Assembly: GCA_036346405.1 (NCBI GenBank)
Contig: CM070561.1
Coordinates: 3,970,834 to 4,034,833 of the forward strand
Source: Phyllostachys edulis
Taxonomy: Eukaryota; Streptophyta; Magnoliopsida; Poales; Poaceae
DNA length: 64,000 nucleotides
Direction: 5' to 3'
Shown here: piece after piece, positions 13,351 to 24,724 of the stretch
How the letters are laid out: each line of letters opens with the position of its first letter
How positions within the stretch are numbered: position 1 is the first letter of the stretch
Made by a program: the position numbers and the translations under genes
Notes under the pieces: generated by a model
Databases searched by the model: none
What the model saw: only the letters and a program-made list of their open reading frames with translations
Told to the model about the DNA's origin: nothing

Positions 13351-13948
13351 TCATCCACAATATATCTATCCATATATCCAAGTTATTCATATCCGATCGA
13401 CAAGAAGCAATTTGTTCCCTGCCGAAAGAGCCGCAACAGATCTTGAGCCAACCAGCTGCCAACATTTGTTGCGATCGACCAATCTACTTTCGCAACGGCG
13501 CCAGTGACGCCATCAACACGATCAAGCGGACTGTTCGTAACGTCACGCTAAATAATTGTACCTTTTTGTCGCATTATATGTTCTTTGGCCCCAAGAAATC
13601 GCCTTTAGCCCAAAACTAACAATGGCACATTATAATCCATGCATATAATGTGATATCCGCATAGTTACTGCTTACCACTAACAATAACATGAAATATTTT
13701 TTACACTATTATACCAAAAACAATAAATCCAATGCATTATATGCCCGGCCTCCATTACACCCATCTCCAAAATTGGAATCCCTTCCCAATAATTGCATAC
13801 CACCATCATTCCTCATACCTGCCCCTGGTTTTGGCACCCATGCATATCCCATTGCATGCATAAAATCCACAATTTGATTTTTTTAAAAAAATAAAAATAA
13901 AAATTCGGCGATGACTCAGACCTGCCAGGATCCGCCTCCCTCCTCCCC
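13351..13948. other. Intergenic and upstream promoter region of the host gene
   Basis: About 600 bp without recognisable coding sequence. It runs from the LINE fragment to the TATA box of the nucleotidyltransferase gene and probably contains its upstream regulatory DNA. No individual element can be assigned with confidence. Confidence 0.4.
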
Positions 13949-13956
13949 TATAAATA
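13949..13956 (+). promoter_or_regulatory. TATA box of the nucleotidyltransferase gene
   Basis: TATAAATA sits in a C-rich context, about 30-40 bp before a probable start site near 13985. It is followed by a pyrimidine-rich (TCTTC)n tract at 14002-14023, typical of plant core promoters (Y-patch). It lies 332 bp before the main start codon. Confidence 0.75.
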
Positions 13957-14127
13957 GTGGGGTAGGCGAGGGCACAGGGGACCCAGACCCAGAGCACTTG
14001 TCTCTTCTCTTCTCTTCTCTTCTGTCCTCGGACACAGTCTCAGAGAGCGGCAGAACCAAACAACACAAACCGACTCCACCCGGAACGGGACAAGCCCAGC
14101 CCCAAATCCCCAAATCCAAACGCCAGA

Positions 14128-14245
14128 GTAAGTAAACTAAACCAGAGGGAAGGGGAAGGGGAAGGAGAGAGAGAGAAAAAAAAATTATGTGTAGATTTTG
14201 CCTTGCTAACCCCTTCGATCCCGCGGCGCTTCCCATTCCCTGCAG
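14128..14245 (+). other. 5'-UTR intron
   Basis: GTAAGT at 14128 and a TTCCCTGCAG acceptor ending at 14245 define a 118-bp intron within the untranslated leader. The interior is purine-rich (aaggggaaggggaaggagagagag) and then T-rich. Both sites fit plant consensus. Transcript data would settle it. Confidence 0.6.
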
Positions 14246-14254
14246 ATTCCCCGC

Positions 14255-14266
14255 ATGGCAGCGTGA
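14255..14266 (+). promoter_or_regulatory. Minimal uORF (Met-Ala-Ala-stop)
   Basis: ATG GCA GCG TGA lies in the spliced leader, and its stop is 21 bases before the main ATG at 14288. Such a short uORF can lower initiation at the main start or depend on reinitiation. It is directly visible; any effect is inference. Confidence 0.5.
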
Positions 14267-14287
14267 GCCAGTGGGTGGCTCTCTCTA

Positions 14288-17200
14288 ATGGCGTACTACG
14301 GGGACCGCGGCGGCGGCGGCGGCGGGGGATGGTTCGGGGGCGGACGCGGACGTGGTAGCGGCGGCGGGAGGTTCCCGTGGGGGAGAGGCGATGGAGCCGG
14401 CGTGGGGCGGGGCGAGACGCTGGCGGTGGTGATGGCGAGGCGGGCGCCTCTGGCGGCGTTGATCCGGCCCGAGGCGATGCGGGCGGCGGAGGAGGCTGCG
14501 TGCGAGGTGGTGCTGCGCGTGCACCCCACCGAGGAGGCGGAGCAGCGGCGCCAGGACGTCATTGGCTACGCCAAGCGGCTCATCGGCACGTCGCTCGGCT
14601 GCGAGGTGCGTGCGTCCTCACCCGCTCTCCCCCACGAAACCCTCGGGCGCTTGTTCCGGGCGGTGTCAGGGTTCGCGTGGATTATGCTTTGTTTTGGCTA
14701 GCTTCAGAAAAGAAAAAAGAAAAAAGCTTTCGCTCTCGGTCCTTCCATTTCCTGTTGCTTAGGTCTCTCCGCGACCACTACCCAAATCCTCCTCGTGCTG
14801 CTTAATCGAACCCCAACCCCAAATCCCAATCACCGCGTCTCGGGTTTCGATTAGCTTTCGTCTCTTCGAGTTTGTTCTTCTCTGCTTCCGTCGCTTTCAC
14901 CTGGGTACAGCATCGTGTCCCTCCTCGGTCTTGGGGATTGGATTGGATTGGATTGGATTGGATTGCATTGGATTATATTAGATTAGACTAATCGGTCCGT
15001 TTCGTTTGGATTAGGACTAATCTTCGAATTAGTTCTTATTCTATTCTTATCCTGGTCGTTTTTTACTCGAACCTTTTGGACTAATCAGTCAGTCCTATTG
15101 TACTTCGAATTGCTGTGCCATGTGACATCATCTGGTAAGTTTCTCCCTTTTACTGGCTCAGATCTATTTTACTTTTACTTTTACTTCTTTTTTTAGCAGG
15201 GTGATTAGGACCTTTCCAGAAACACCGTAAAGCCTTTCTGCTCTGCTGCGGTCGCTGTAGCTTTCTCCATATAGAATTGCATAGTATGTAGTACTCTAGC
15301 TCCCAAAGGAAAAGGCATGATTCATGGCTTCATGCGAGTGAAGATCCACTTTTTAACACCCCAAAAGGTAAATTTCAGGTAGTGCTGCTGTGAACTCGTT
15401 GCGTTCAGGTAGTACTCTGTCTGGGTTGGCTTTTATGCTCGCAATCGTACATGCATGCGTGGGTGAGCTGTGAACCCGTTGCGTTCCAGGGTGATTCATC
15501 ACGTGCTTGAACAGAGCAAGCAATGTCAACTTATCCATGCAATCCCGTAGTGCCTTCTTCTCTGCATGCTGTGGCTACATGCCTCCGGACTCGGAGCTCA
15601 GAGCAGGAACAAGATTTTAGGTCGATGCAGCGATAGTGGCCTGCCACATTCTTGCATTCAACTGTGCTGCATTATCCCTTCGCGTACGATGGGAAAACTT
15701 CAGTTTATCACTATTTAACATTAATAGGGGGGCATCATTATTGGTGTTTATGGAAGTTCTTCCTCGCACTGTACCCACCAACTATAAATCTGGAAATGTG
15801 GTCCTTGTTTGTTGCTGTTCTGCTCATCATAGTTATTGTTTGTAAGAAGTGGAATTTGGTAGGAGGTTCGTGTCACGGCATACGCATCACATAACAGGAG
15901 CGTACCCAATTACTGATATCTTGATTCCTAGCACTTGTCAACAACTGTTCGAGTTATTTATCTGGTGTGCTGGTAATGCCCTTATTGAATTCCTATTATT
16001 ACATGCCCTTTTGGGAGGAAATGTTGATCGGGTGGTACATCCTTCTCTGGTGAAATGTCAAACGTACTGTACTTGAAACCAAAATGGGAAGTTCGCTACG
16101 AGGGGGGCGACAAGGTTGCTTTCCACTTTCCTTTAATGCGAGTAGCAATGTTCTGACTTCTGGTTTTAACAAGCTACCCGTGGCCAGTTGCTGGCCACCT
16201 CTACTTGGTCTGTTTTTTTTTTCATAAACCAGCTGGTTTTGGGATAGGTCAGATTTGAATTAGAAATTCAAATTCTCTTAACTAAAACTGGCTAGTGCTG
16301 GAAATTGAGTGGCAATTGTTGAGCTTTTCACCGGTTTTTGCTGGTAACTATCAGGAAACTTGGTATCTGGTGAATCGCCTTAGTTCAGTTTCAAAATTGT
16401 GAATTTCATGACTAGATTAGCTTCTCTATCGTGTAAATTTGACCTTTTGCTGAAGGTGGCAGATTTTGGAACAGAAAAGGTAGCATTTCCGCATTTTCTG
16501 TCATTTTCAGTGATTAATCAATTGCCTGGCAGGAAAGATGTGATCAGTCAACTGCTTTTACATATTATTTGCTAGAACCGTGAATTGGATTAAGTAGGTG
16601 ACTTGTAGGTCGTGTATTTGTCTATGGTAATGATAGTACTTGAATTTGTGGCATGTAAGATTTTCCTTGATTTCCTAAAATGTTACCTCAAAATTAAATT
16701 CAACTGAGAGTATGTTTCTGCTTGGAAGAACTTAAGGTTTAAGAAATTGCGTCCTGAGGTAGTTTCTGTGCATCTAAGAATTTGTTGAGACGAATCTTCT
16801 ACTTAAGCAAAGAGCTCATGCATTTTCCAAATCATTTATAAATTATCCTGTCTTTGTATACCTGTGGAGGAATAGCAGTATAGCACTGAGTGCGTCTTGC
16901 TTGAACTGTTGATAGTTTTTATTTTGCTGATAATATTTTTGTTGTGGCTACAATACTTTCATATTCTTGTTAAAAAACTATGGTACTCGTATTACTTGTT
17001 TTATGCGTCATTTAGCATGAAACGCTGTTCTTAGTTGAATTTGCTACTAGCGTGCAGCACATTCACTAAGATGGTGCTTCTTTTGTGTTCTAATAATACA
17101 GGTTTTTGCATTTGGATCAGTTCCATTGAAGACCTACCTCCCTGATGGGGATGTTGATCTAACTGTACTTGGGAACACATCTTTGGACAGTACTTTCATT

Positions 17201-20200
17201 AATGACGTTTGCAGTGTGCTTGAGTCAGAGGTGCAGAATAGTGACGCTGAATTTGAACTAAAGGGGTTGCAATTCATCAATGCTGAGGTGCATTTTCTTT
17301 CTAATACTTCTGCACCTTTTGTTTAGTCATTTATTTTTCATAATAGTTTAGGCAAGTCTGATATTCCCAATTAACGATGTTTTGACCTTTTCCTTGCTTT
17401 CTCATCAGTCATCATGCATGGTCTCTTAAAAGGCAGTTTTTTCATTTTCCAAATCTATGCTTTGCATATGTGGAAAGGAGATTAAACTATGTGTTCTTGC
17501 TACCTCCGTTTATATGCTACTGATATCGTTCCATACATTGTCTCAAAACTTCTGCCATTGTTTGTGCACCCAGGTTAAGCTCATTAAGTGTGTTATTGAG
17601 AACATTGTTGTTGACATCTCTTTCAATCAAATTGGTGGGGTGTCCACACTCTGTTTTCTTGAGATGGTATGTAAATGCAAATTTGAACTATCTGCTCCAC
17701 TTGAAATCTTTCAGCCTGAATACATACCCAGGCAACTTGAACTAGTAGAATGTGTAACAGTGGATCCCAACCTTGAATGTTTATTCATGCTTCAGGTTGA
17801 CCAGGAAGTTGGGAAAAATCATCTGTTCAAAAGGAGCATTATATTAATCAAGACTTGGTGTTATCATGAAAGTCGCATACTGGGAGCTCATCATGGACTA
17901 ATATCTACTTATGCCTTGGAAACACTTGTTCTTTACATATTCAATTTATTCAACAAATCTCTGCATGGCCCTTTGGAGGTAATTCCTGAAAGTCATAACA
18001 TTTTTCGGACTTGTTTCAAGCAGCTTTACAAGATGAGCAAACTAATTTTTTTTGCATGTATCTTCTTTATTTAACAGGCCTTGTATAAGTTTTTGGAATA
18101 TTTTAGCAAGTTTGATTGGGAAAATTACTGTGTGAGTTTAAATGGTCCTGTTGCATTGTCATCCTTGCCCAACTTAACTGGTGAGCCATACCCGTTTATT
18201 CTTTTCCTTCGATGAGGGATCACAAGGCATGTAATCGCTGGTATTATTATTATAATCTCTGTGACTTGCAGATGAACCTACAGCCATACATGATGAATTA
18301 CTGCTAGGCAAGGAGTTCGGTAAGGGCCCATTGGATAGACTTCTTGTACTTCCAAAAGATTCTGATGGATGGAACGCAAACTTTCGCCTGAAGCATCTAA
18401 ACATAATTGACCCACTGAAGGGGAATAATAATCTTGGCAGAAGCGTCAGCAAAGGTCAGAATAACTGAGACGCTCCAGCATTTTGTTTTCTTTCTTTATT
18501 CTGTACTGTATCTTTTTCCTTGCTATGTTCCACCAAACCCTATAGTGCACTTCCTGTATGTGTGCTCAGTCATGTAACATGCTGTGCTGCTGCGCATGTG
18601 AAGAAACGGGCATGTTTTCCTAACTGCAAACATACAGGAGATTTCTTTGAACGATGTTTCTTCTGATAATTTTTGTTAACATGTGCTAATTTTCTGCAGG
18701 AAGCTTTTATCGCATACGGAGTGCTTTCTCATTTGGTGCACAAAAGCTTGGTCAAATTCTCATGTTACCTTCTGAACTTATTCCTGATGAAATTTATGGA
18801 TTTTTTGCAAACACGTTGGAGAGACATGGAAAAGGAGAAAGACCAGACTTGGGCAATGGTGGTTCGTTCCAATCCTTGCTTAGTCCTGAAAATGCACTTA
18901 GCGAAGATGTATCAGACTTGGAAAATTCTTACATGGATGAAAATGAAAACAGAAGTCCTGACAATTCATTGGAACTGCCTGACAAGGAATCAATTGTGAA
19001 CCCAAATATGCATAAGACTTCAAGTAGATATTTGCCAGGTGACACTAAAGATCGTCCCTGGAACAAAATCTGGTTTACAAAATCTGCAGCTGATTATGAC
19101 AAGATAGTATCAGGAACCAGTTTCAGTGCGAAATCATCGCATTTAGCCAGTTTCAGGAGCCACTCATCCTTTTCCCCAGAGAATGGTGACGACAATATTA
19201 AACAGTGCTGTAAGGATTCTTCGACAGAGAAAGATTTACCCCTCAGTAGATCATTTATGGATCAACAGATTTATGCAAACAACCCATCGCAGATATTGAC
19301 TTCCTCTACTCGTACAAATACTTTGGATGTTTCAAATTCTTGCCCTGCTAACGAGTCAAATTGGACTGATCTCCATGAAGAAAAACTGCTACTTTCTTTT
19401 TTCTCACCAAATTTGCTGGATCTCTCAGGGGATCTGGATTTGCATTTGGGATGCCTTCGGAAAGTTCAGTATCACCTGGAATCCTTGTTTGATGGGTTCC
19501 TGCAGTCAGTTAAAGAAGCATCTTTGGCTGGTGTACTAGACGAGGACTCCTTCAAGATTCCAACTGTGAGCTTCTTGTCGAACAGTGATGCAAGACCCCC
19601 AGGGCTATCGTTAGCTTCATCTACTGATACCGAGAGAAGGAACTTATCTCCAGTTTATTGTTCTCACAGCACAGGAGATGTTTCTCAGCAATCACACGAT
19701 CAGGTCCAAGTTAATGCAGTTTGTCAGCAGAATGTGGCATTGCCCTCTGGAACAGGTATTCTATCCAATGGATTGGCATTGTCTCCACCTCCTTCTGCTA
19801 ATTCGGAGAACTATCCTGTTTCTTGGCCTTATATCACAGGGGATATTCCTAAGACCCGTGGAACCGGCACGTATATTCCCAAAATGGTAAAGGCACTGGG
19901 GATATGATATTTTTGTTTATGCTCCATGGTTTAAATGTTTTATTTTCAGTAATTTGACTCAATTCTTGATTTTTCCGTATGCACCAATGAACAATCGCCC
20001 ACCATGTCTATACTCCTCTTTTCCTTTTTCCCCCCAGGTAAATGGATTCATTACCATTTCAGGGCCAATGAAAACTTGCAAATAAAATGTCTAGGTTCAA
20101 TCTTGATTATCTGCAATGCATTACAAAAGCTTTGGTAGGCTAGATTCAAACCTTTGATCTAAACTAGAGAGCATGTATCAGTACTTTTCTCGCTAAAATC

Positions 20201-21410
20201 TCTGTAATTAGTTATTCATTCCAACTTTGTTCATTTAATATTTGCAGAGTTATGATACTTACAAGGAACGCATGTCGTCTGAAAAAGGAAGAAAGCTAAA
20301 ACCAAAGCTACCAGATCGACTGTTGAATATTCAAATCAACCCGAGTGGCAACCTTCACCAGTACAACTCATTTGAACTGGGATGTTCTGGTCCAAGTAAT
20401 GAGCATATTGCAGTTGAAAGTGCAACAAATCAAATATTGATGACGCAAAACAATTCACAACAGGATATCTATTCAAGCAAGAGCTTAGTTCCAAAAGGAG
20501 GTTTTGTTTCTATCAAGGAGCAAGCATCAAAATACAGTGGAACTAAACAGATACCAACAAGCCAGCCATTGAAGGTTCAGAACAGTCAACATGGGTATGT
20601 TTGCTCAAACATGAACACGATTGACAACCAAAAGTCTGATATTAATGAAGGGTTTGTCAGACCTGGAAATGGATCAAGGGAAGCACCGATATTCCATCCA
20701 CCAAAACTTCAAAGCAGTCAAACAAGCCCATCGTCACCAAGGCTAGTGCTTCCTCATTATGGCGGCAATGGTCAAGGAAATCTCTCATTAACTAATACCT
20801 GCCAGGCCTCCTCACCTGCCACAAAGGGTTATTCTCAAATCAAAGCACAACAAGAGGATAATCTTGAGTTTGGATCTTTGGGGCCTTTCTCGTTGAGATT
20901 TCTCTCAGAGAAATTTAGCGAAGCATTCCCCCCTCTTCCTACTAGAAAGGGGCCTACAGAAGTCCCTGCCTCGACGATTCAGAACCCTAGGCCTGGTGCA
21001 ACCCAAAGCAGGTAATCATTTCTATCTCAGACTAGAATTTTTACGTGATGGTTACCTTGCAATTATTAATTGCCCGTGCTGAATTGCGGTAGTGCGAGGA
21101 AACAGAAAAGGCAGAATGAGCTACTAGCCATTACTTTTATGCAAGAAACTGGTCTCAATGGCAATGCTGCTTGTCTTCATAGTTAGTGTATACACGAAGC
21201 TCATGTTCTTTTTTGGAGAAACAGCAGGAAATAAGCTCATGTTCTTGCATTTCATGTTCATGATTCAATCATGTTATTGTATTTTTTTATAGAAATCATT
21301 TCAGTCAAGTAAATTGCGTAATACTGTGAATGAAAATCTGCAGGCCACAAGGGTTCTACCAACTGAGGGATGAAGCTGACTTCCCTCCTCTCCAAGCTGG
21401 TTGCCGCTGA
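14288..21410 (+). CDS. PAP/OAS1-type nucleotidyltransferase (TRF4-like poly(A) polymerase family), 9 coding exons
   Basis: Coding exons: 14288-14605, 17102-17287, 17574-17666, 17796-17978, 18078-18180, 18272-18454, 18700-19886, 20248-21011, 21344-21410. All junctions are GT-AG, the phases join, and the total is 3084 nt (1027 aa plus stop). Residues 1-40 are a Gly/Arg-rich tail. The nucleotidyltransferase core begins at exon 2 with FAFGSVPLKTYLPDGDVDL, the G-S plus D-x-D metal-binding motif. The third carboxylate is in NIVVDISF (exon 3), so the catalytic triad looks intact. Exons 4-7 carry the PAP/OAS1 substrate-binding region (KTWCYHESRILGAHHGLIST). Exons 7-8 are a long, low-complexity Ser/Asn-rich plant-specific C-terminus ending DEADFPPLQAG. 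Known family members add nucleotides to RNA 3' ends. The exact substrate and location cannot be read here. This is the only intact host gene in the window. Confidence 0.9.
14606..17101 (+). other. Intron 1 of the nucleotidyltransferase gene (2.5 kb)
   Basis: Donor GAG|GTGCGT at 14605/14606 and acceptor AATACAG ending at 17101. It separates the Gly-rich N-terminal exon from the catalytic core. Short ORFs inside (for example 15636-15894) have no recognisable domain. It contains a GATTG microsatellite at 14936-14975. No transposon was recognised. Confidence 0.8.
14936..14975 (+). repeat. (GATTG)n microsatellite in intron 1
   Basis: About seven copies of a GATTG pentamer, decaying into GATTA/GATTAGACTA further downstream. 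It is a likely length-polymorphic site. Confidence 0.85.
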
Positions 21411-21730
21411 GACTTACAATACTTGTTAGAGATGAGATGATACAGCTAATCATAGAATCAGAAGGTGAAAGGAAAGCTTACTAGTTGAGGGACAGTTGCT
21501 CGAGCAGGATTTCCGTCCGACATCATAAAAAGTTTGGATGTTATTGCTCATCGTAATAGCATGTGTTCTGCCTTGTAAAACTCCAATAATCCTTGCCTCC
21601 TTTTAGCGTTGTTTTCCTTGTAGGCCTGTAACTCCTAGAAGAGGGCGGCTTTACTGTAGAAACTAGCTGCACCTCTGTAGCTTATATAACCATTTTTTTT
21701 AGCAAAATCCTAAGAAAAAGAATCTCACCT
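21411..21730 (+). other. 3' UTR of the nucleotidyltransferase gene
   Basis: Sequence after the TGA at 21408-21410. It is T-rich with several AATAAA-like variants (for example near 21525-21590), as is usual in plant 3' ends. The cleavage site cannot be fixed from the sequence alone. Confidence 0.5.
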
Positions 21731-22179
21731 TTGTAGATCCACCGTTTTAACTTTTATAAGAAAAAAAACGATGAAAGAAAAAAAAAAGTACATAGTGTCT
21801 GTGTTTTCGTGCTTGTGTGCTTTGCTTCTTCATGATTTACTCTGTGTGCAACTGTGCTTTGTGTAGCAACACTTGCAATTGCAGCTTTGCAGGCACAACT
21901 TTGGCCAGGTCCGATGTCCGAAGGTAAGGCCTCGTAGAGTAGAGGTTCATGTGGTCCTGCCTCTGAAAACTGCCGAAGGAGATTGGTTCCCCACGCATGA
22001 CAGGCCTCCACCGAATCTATCACCCGTCGTCTTCTTGGCCGCCGCCGCCCCCACTCGGATCTCACGCTGCCTCGGCTCCCATGCGACGACTGTCCCAACG
22101 TCCTCTGCCCTGCGAGCCGACACCTAAGACACCACCCCCAATCCCGGATCCGCTCCTCCCTGGCCCGAGACACTGCCCC

Positions 22180-22560
22180 CGAGCCGGTGGTTGGGACCTT
22201 GCACCTGAACAGGGTGAGGTTGGTGAGGTTGGGGCACACGGCAACGGCGTTGCTCACCACGATGTCCCGCAGCGCCGCACCGCGCCGACGATCTTCAGCA
22301 CACGCCGGCTCCACAGCGCCCCGCAGCCTCCTCGCCTCTGTCGTGGACCTCCGCGCCGGCTCCGGCGCCCCGTGGCTACCTCAACATTGCCACTACCCGG
22401 CACGAACGGCTCCGCCGACAGGTTCAACCTCCCGTCTCCGCCGCTACCTCTCACCACCGTCCCCACCTCAACATTGCCACTACCAGGCACGAACAGCTCT
22501 GCCCGTAGGTTCAACCTCCCACCTCTGCCGCTGCCTCTCACCACCCCCATGCCTCTCTTC
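22180..22560 (-). pseudogene. Possible LRR (F-box/LRR-like) gene fragment
   Basis: The minus strand encodes ALRDIVVSNAVAVCPNLTNL followed by TLFRCK at about 22200-22270. This fits the hydrophobic spacing of an F-box/LRR repeat (CPNLTxLxLxxC). Further upstream on that strand, frame changes and an 87-bp duplication break the reading. No F-box motif and no complete gene is present. Either a decayed gene piece or a captured fragment; the identity is tentative. Confidence 0.3.
22381..22554. repeat. 87-bp tandem duplication
   Basis: Two adjacent copies of about 87 bp (22381-22467 and 22468-22554), each beginning TCAACATTGCCACTACC. The unit is a multiple of three, so in a coding context it would be a 29-residue duplication. 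Confidence 0.75.
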
Positions 22561-22687
22561 TTGGTGCCGGATTGGCTAGGGGGAGGCTACCGAAATGTGG
22601 AAGAGGAGAAAGCTTGGAGGCACACAGATAGGCGAGTACGAAGACGCCTGTCTTTGCGTTGTCTCGGCTTGGATACCAGCCTGGCCG

Positions 22688-22703
22688 ATGTGGATTCTCT
22701 CTA

Positions 22704-22736
<33 letters not shown>

Positions 22737-22738
22737 CA
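22688..22738 (+). repeat. (CT)n / (TATCTCTC)n microsatellite
   Basis: A simple repeat of CT with interspersed TATC units. No function is apparent. Confidence 0.8.
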
Positions 22739-22739
22739 A

Positions 22740-24148
22740 TGGGTAGCTGCGAGTGTGTGTGGATGGGGATAGCACGGCTGGTGCTATGCTGCTGCTACTA
22801 ATGGAGTCTTTTCTTTCTTAGCATCGTTTCTTCCGTTGTGTCTATTTAAATCAGTAAAACTCTATCTTTAGTTCGTCTAAGCCGTACAAGTCCACAAATT
22901 CCTTACCAATCAATCGATTGCTTCCTGGCCCATTTCTTCCCTTTTGTATGGTAGCAATTGTCGCTCTTCTCTTTGAGCCGCTGCAGATCGTAGAAGTCGT
23001 TATGTTGCCGTCGCTTCTCTCTGAGCCGCTGTCCCGAGCTTCTTCCGCATTGCGCTTTCGCTGTGCTTCTTGTGCACTGTGCTACCGCCATCTTGGATTT
23101 CGATATGTGCCGCCATATTTCTATCTATTTCTCTCTGGCTTGATTTGACAACTCTCTCTATTCCTGTCGGTTTCATCATCTTCTTTGTCGTTCTTTGCGA
23201 TGACTTTGCTCCCGCTGACATGCCTCTGTTTTTCAAATTTGCACCTTGTGCTTTATGGGCTAACGCACGACCCCGGATAAGAGATCTTTTGATAGTCGAT
23301 ATATTTTTCAAGAGTTGCACGCTACGACGACATTATCAAGACTCAAACTTTAGATTTTCCCTATTTTAGTGTCAACCCTTTCAAATACAACACTATTGCA
23401 TATGTCTTGCATTTGAAGGGGTGTTAAGGGTGTTTGTGATATTCTACTCCTAGTTTAGGGTTTACTCTTATATGTCTTTGTACTATATATTACCTCTCGG
23501 ACTATTACAATACAACTAACCAATTCGCATTTGCACTCCCCCATCTAACAAAATCAGGTCGTGTAAAGTAGTAAAACAGACTTGAGATAAGCAAAGCATC
23601 GAGCCGGCCTGCCTGCTTGGCAAGTTGGCAATGACCGGAGCGGGCAACGTACCTCGGCGCCACGGTGAGGAAAGCCCCACGCGCCACCACTGATGACCGC
23701 ACCGTACGGCCGCCTCCGTCATCTGAGTCTCCGCCGGCTGCACGCAGACGTCCGGTCGGAGATGACAAGGGTCTCGAGACTGCGCGACGCGCGCGCGGTG
23801 AGTGACGGGACGGCAGCATGTTGCATCCGATCGAACAGCCGATCCACGTACGTACCGGCCGGGACGTGGCGCTGGTCTCGTCCACACCGACAGTACGTGT
23901 CTACGGCGCGGGTGCAATGCCGCCGACGCCGAGTGGATCGCCAGCCGTTGCCCATGGATGTGTTGCCGCGCAAGGAGGGAGCACGGAACCACCCAGGCCA
24001 CCCACCCACTCTTGCGTCTACAAGCGGCAGTGATCGTCCTGCCCACCCGGTGAACTACTGTGGATGGGACGGGGAAATACGCAACTTGACGAGGCCGAAA
24101 GGGCAGGCCCACCTGACTGAGGGACGCGGGTCAGTCTTTGTTTGCCCG
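22740..24148. other. No gene supported left of MULE-1
   Basis: The stretch holds several overlapping open frames, the longest 198 aa on the minus strand at 23516-24112. None has a domain, and opposite-strand frames are equally open in the GC-rich part (23590-24110). With 27771-28320 it forms the pre-insertion flank of MULE-1. Confidence 0.4.
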
Positions 24149-24157
24149 GAGCCTAGG
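24149..24157 (+). other. Target-site duplication of MULE-1, left copy
   Basis: GAGCCTAGG, repeated exactly at 27761-27769 (the match extends to ten bases with the following G). A 9-bp duplication is the mark of Mutator-superfamily insertion. Confidence 0.85.
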
Positions 24158-24270
24158 GGAATTTTTTTAAAAGATAATTACAAAAATACATAGTCTCCTT
24201 AAAAAATTACAAAAATATGTCCTGACTACTAGCGACAGGGACCCTCTCTCTCCTGTCGCCGGTTCAGCTA

Positions 24271-24297
24271 CCTGTCGCCAGTTGAACTGGTGACAGG
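24271..24297. repeat. Subterminal palindrome of MULE-1, left end
   Basis: A 27-bp near-perfect palindrome built from CCTGTCGCCAGTT and its complement. A related half-site array begins at 24225. The same unit occurs twice at the right end (27621-27646 and 27652-27677). A transposase-binding site is plausible. Confidence 0.75.
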
Positions 24298-24724
24298 AAC
24301 CTACAACCCTAATAAGGATTACCACCTTCTGGTTTTCATACATTTTGAACGGTACAAAATCTGTTAGACTCGCAATAACATTTTGTGATCGTCGAATGTT
24401 GTTCTAATGCGATGAATTTCTGAAGAATTTTACGAGAAAGATTAAGGTATGAATGATTCGTAAGTAGGAAGGTAAGTGATATTGCGATGCGCCCAGGAAT
24501 TCGTACACTTGCTCATGTACATGCACTGCATATTATATAAGGAAACAAATGTGAACTTGCCAGTACTATCAAAACTACGATAAATCACACTGATATTACA
24601 TAATATTCAGCAAAACATCATAACACTTAATCAAAATGATAGTTCAGAACATTGGCAATAACATATTACTACTGTCTGTGCAATAACATAATTCAGAACA
24701 TTGGCAATAACATTGGTCGTAGCC

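Noticed and set aside
17457..18074. 205-aa continuous open frame
   Set aside because: It reads through introns of the nucleotidyltransferase gene. Only 17574-17666 and 17796-17978 are exons.
18673..18999. 108-aa frame starting MLTCANFLQ
   Set aside because: Out-of-frame shadow of exon 7 of the nucleotidyltransferase gene.
21997..22746. 249-aa open frame on the plus strand
   Set aside because: Pro/Ser/Arg-rich, covers a tandem duplication and a microsatellite; the minus strand gives a better LRR-like reading.
23516..24112. 198-aa open frame on the minus strand
   Set aside because: GC-rich region open in several frames on both strands, Arg/Pro-rich translation, no domain.
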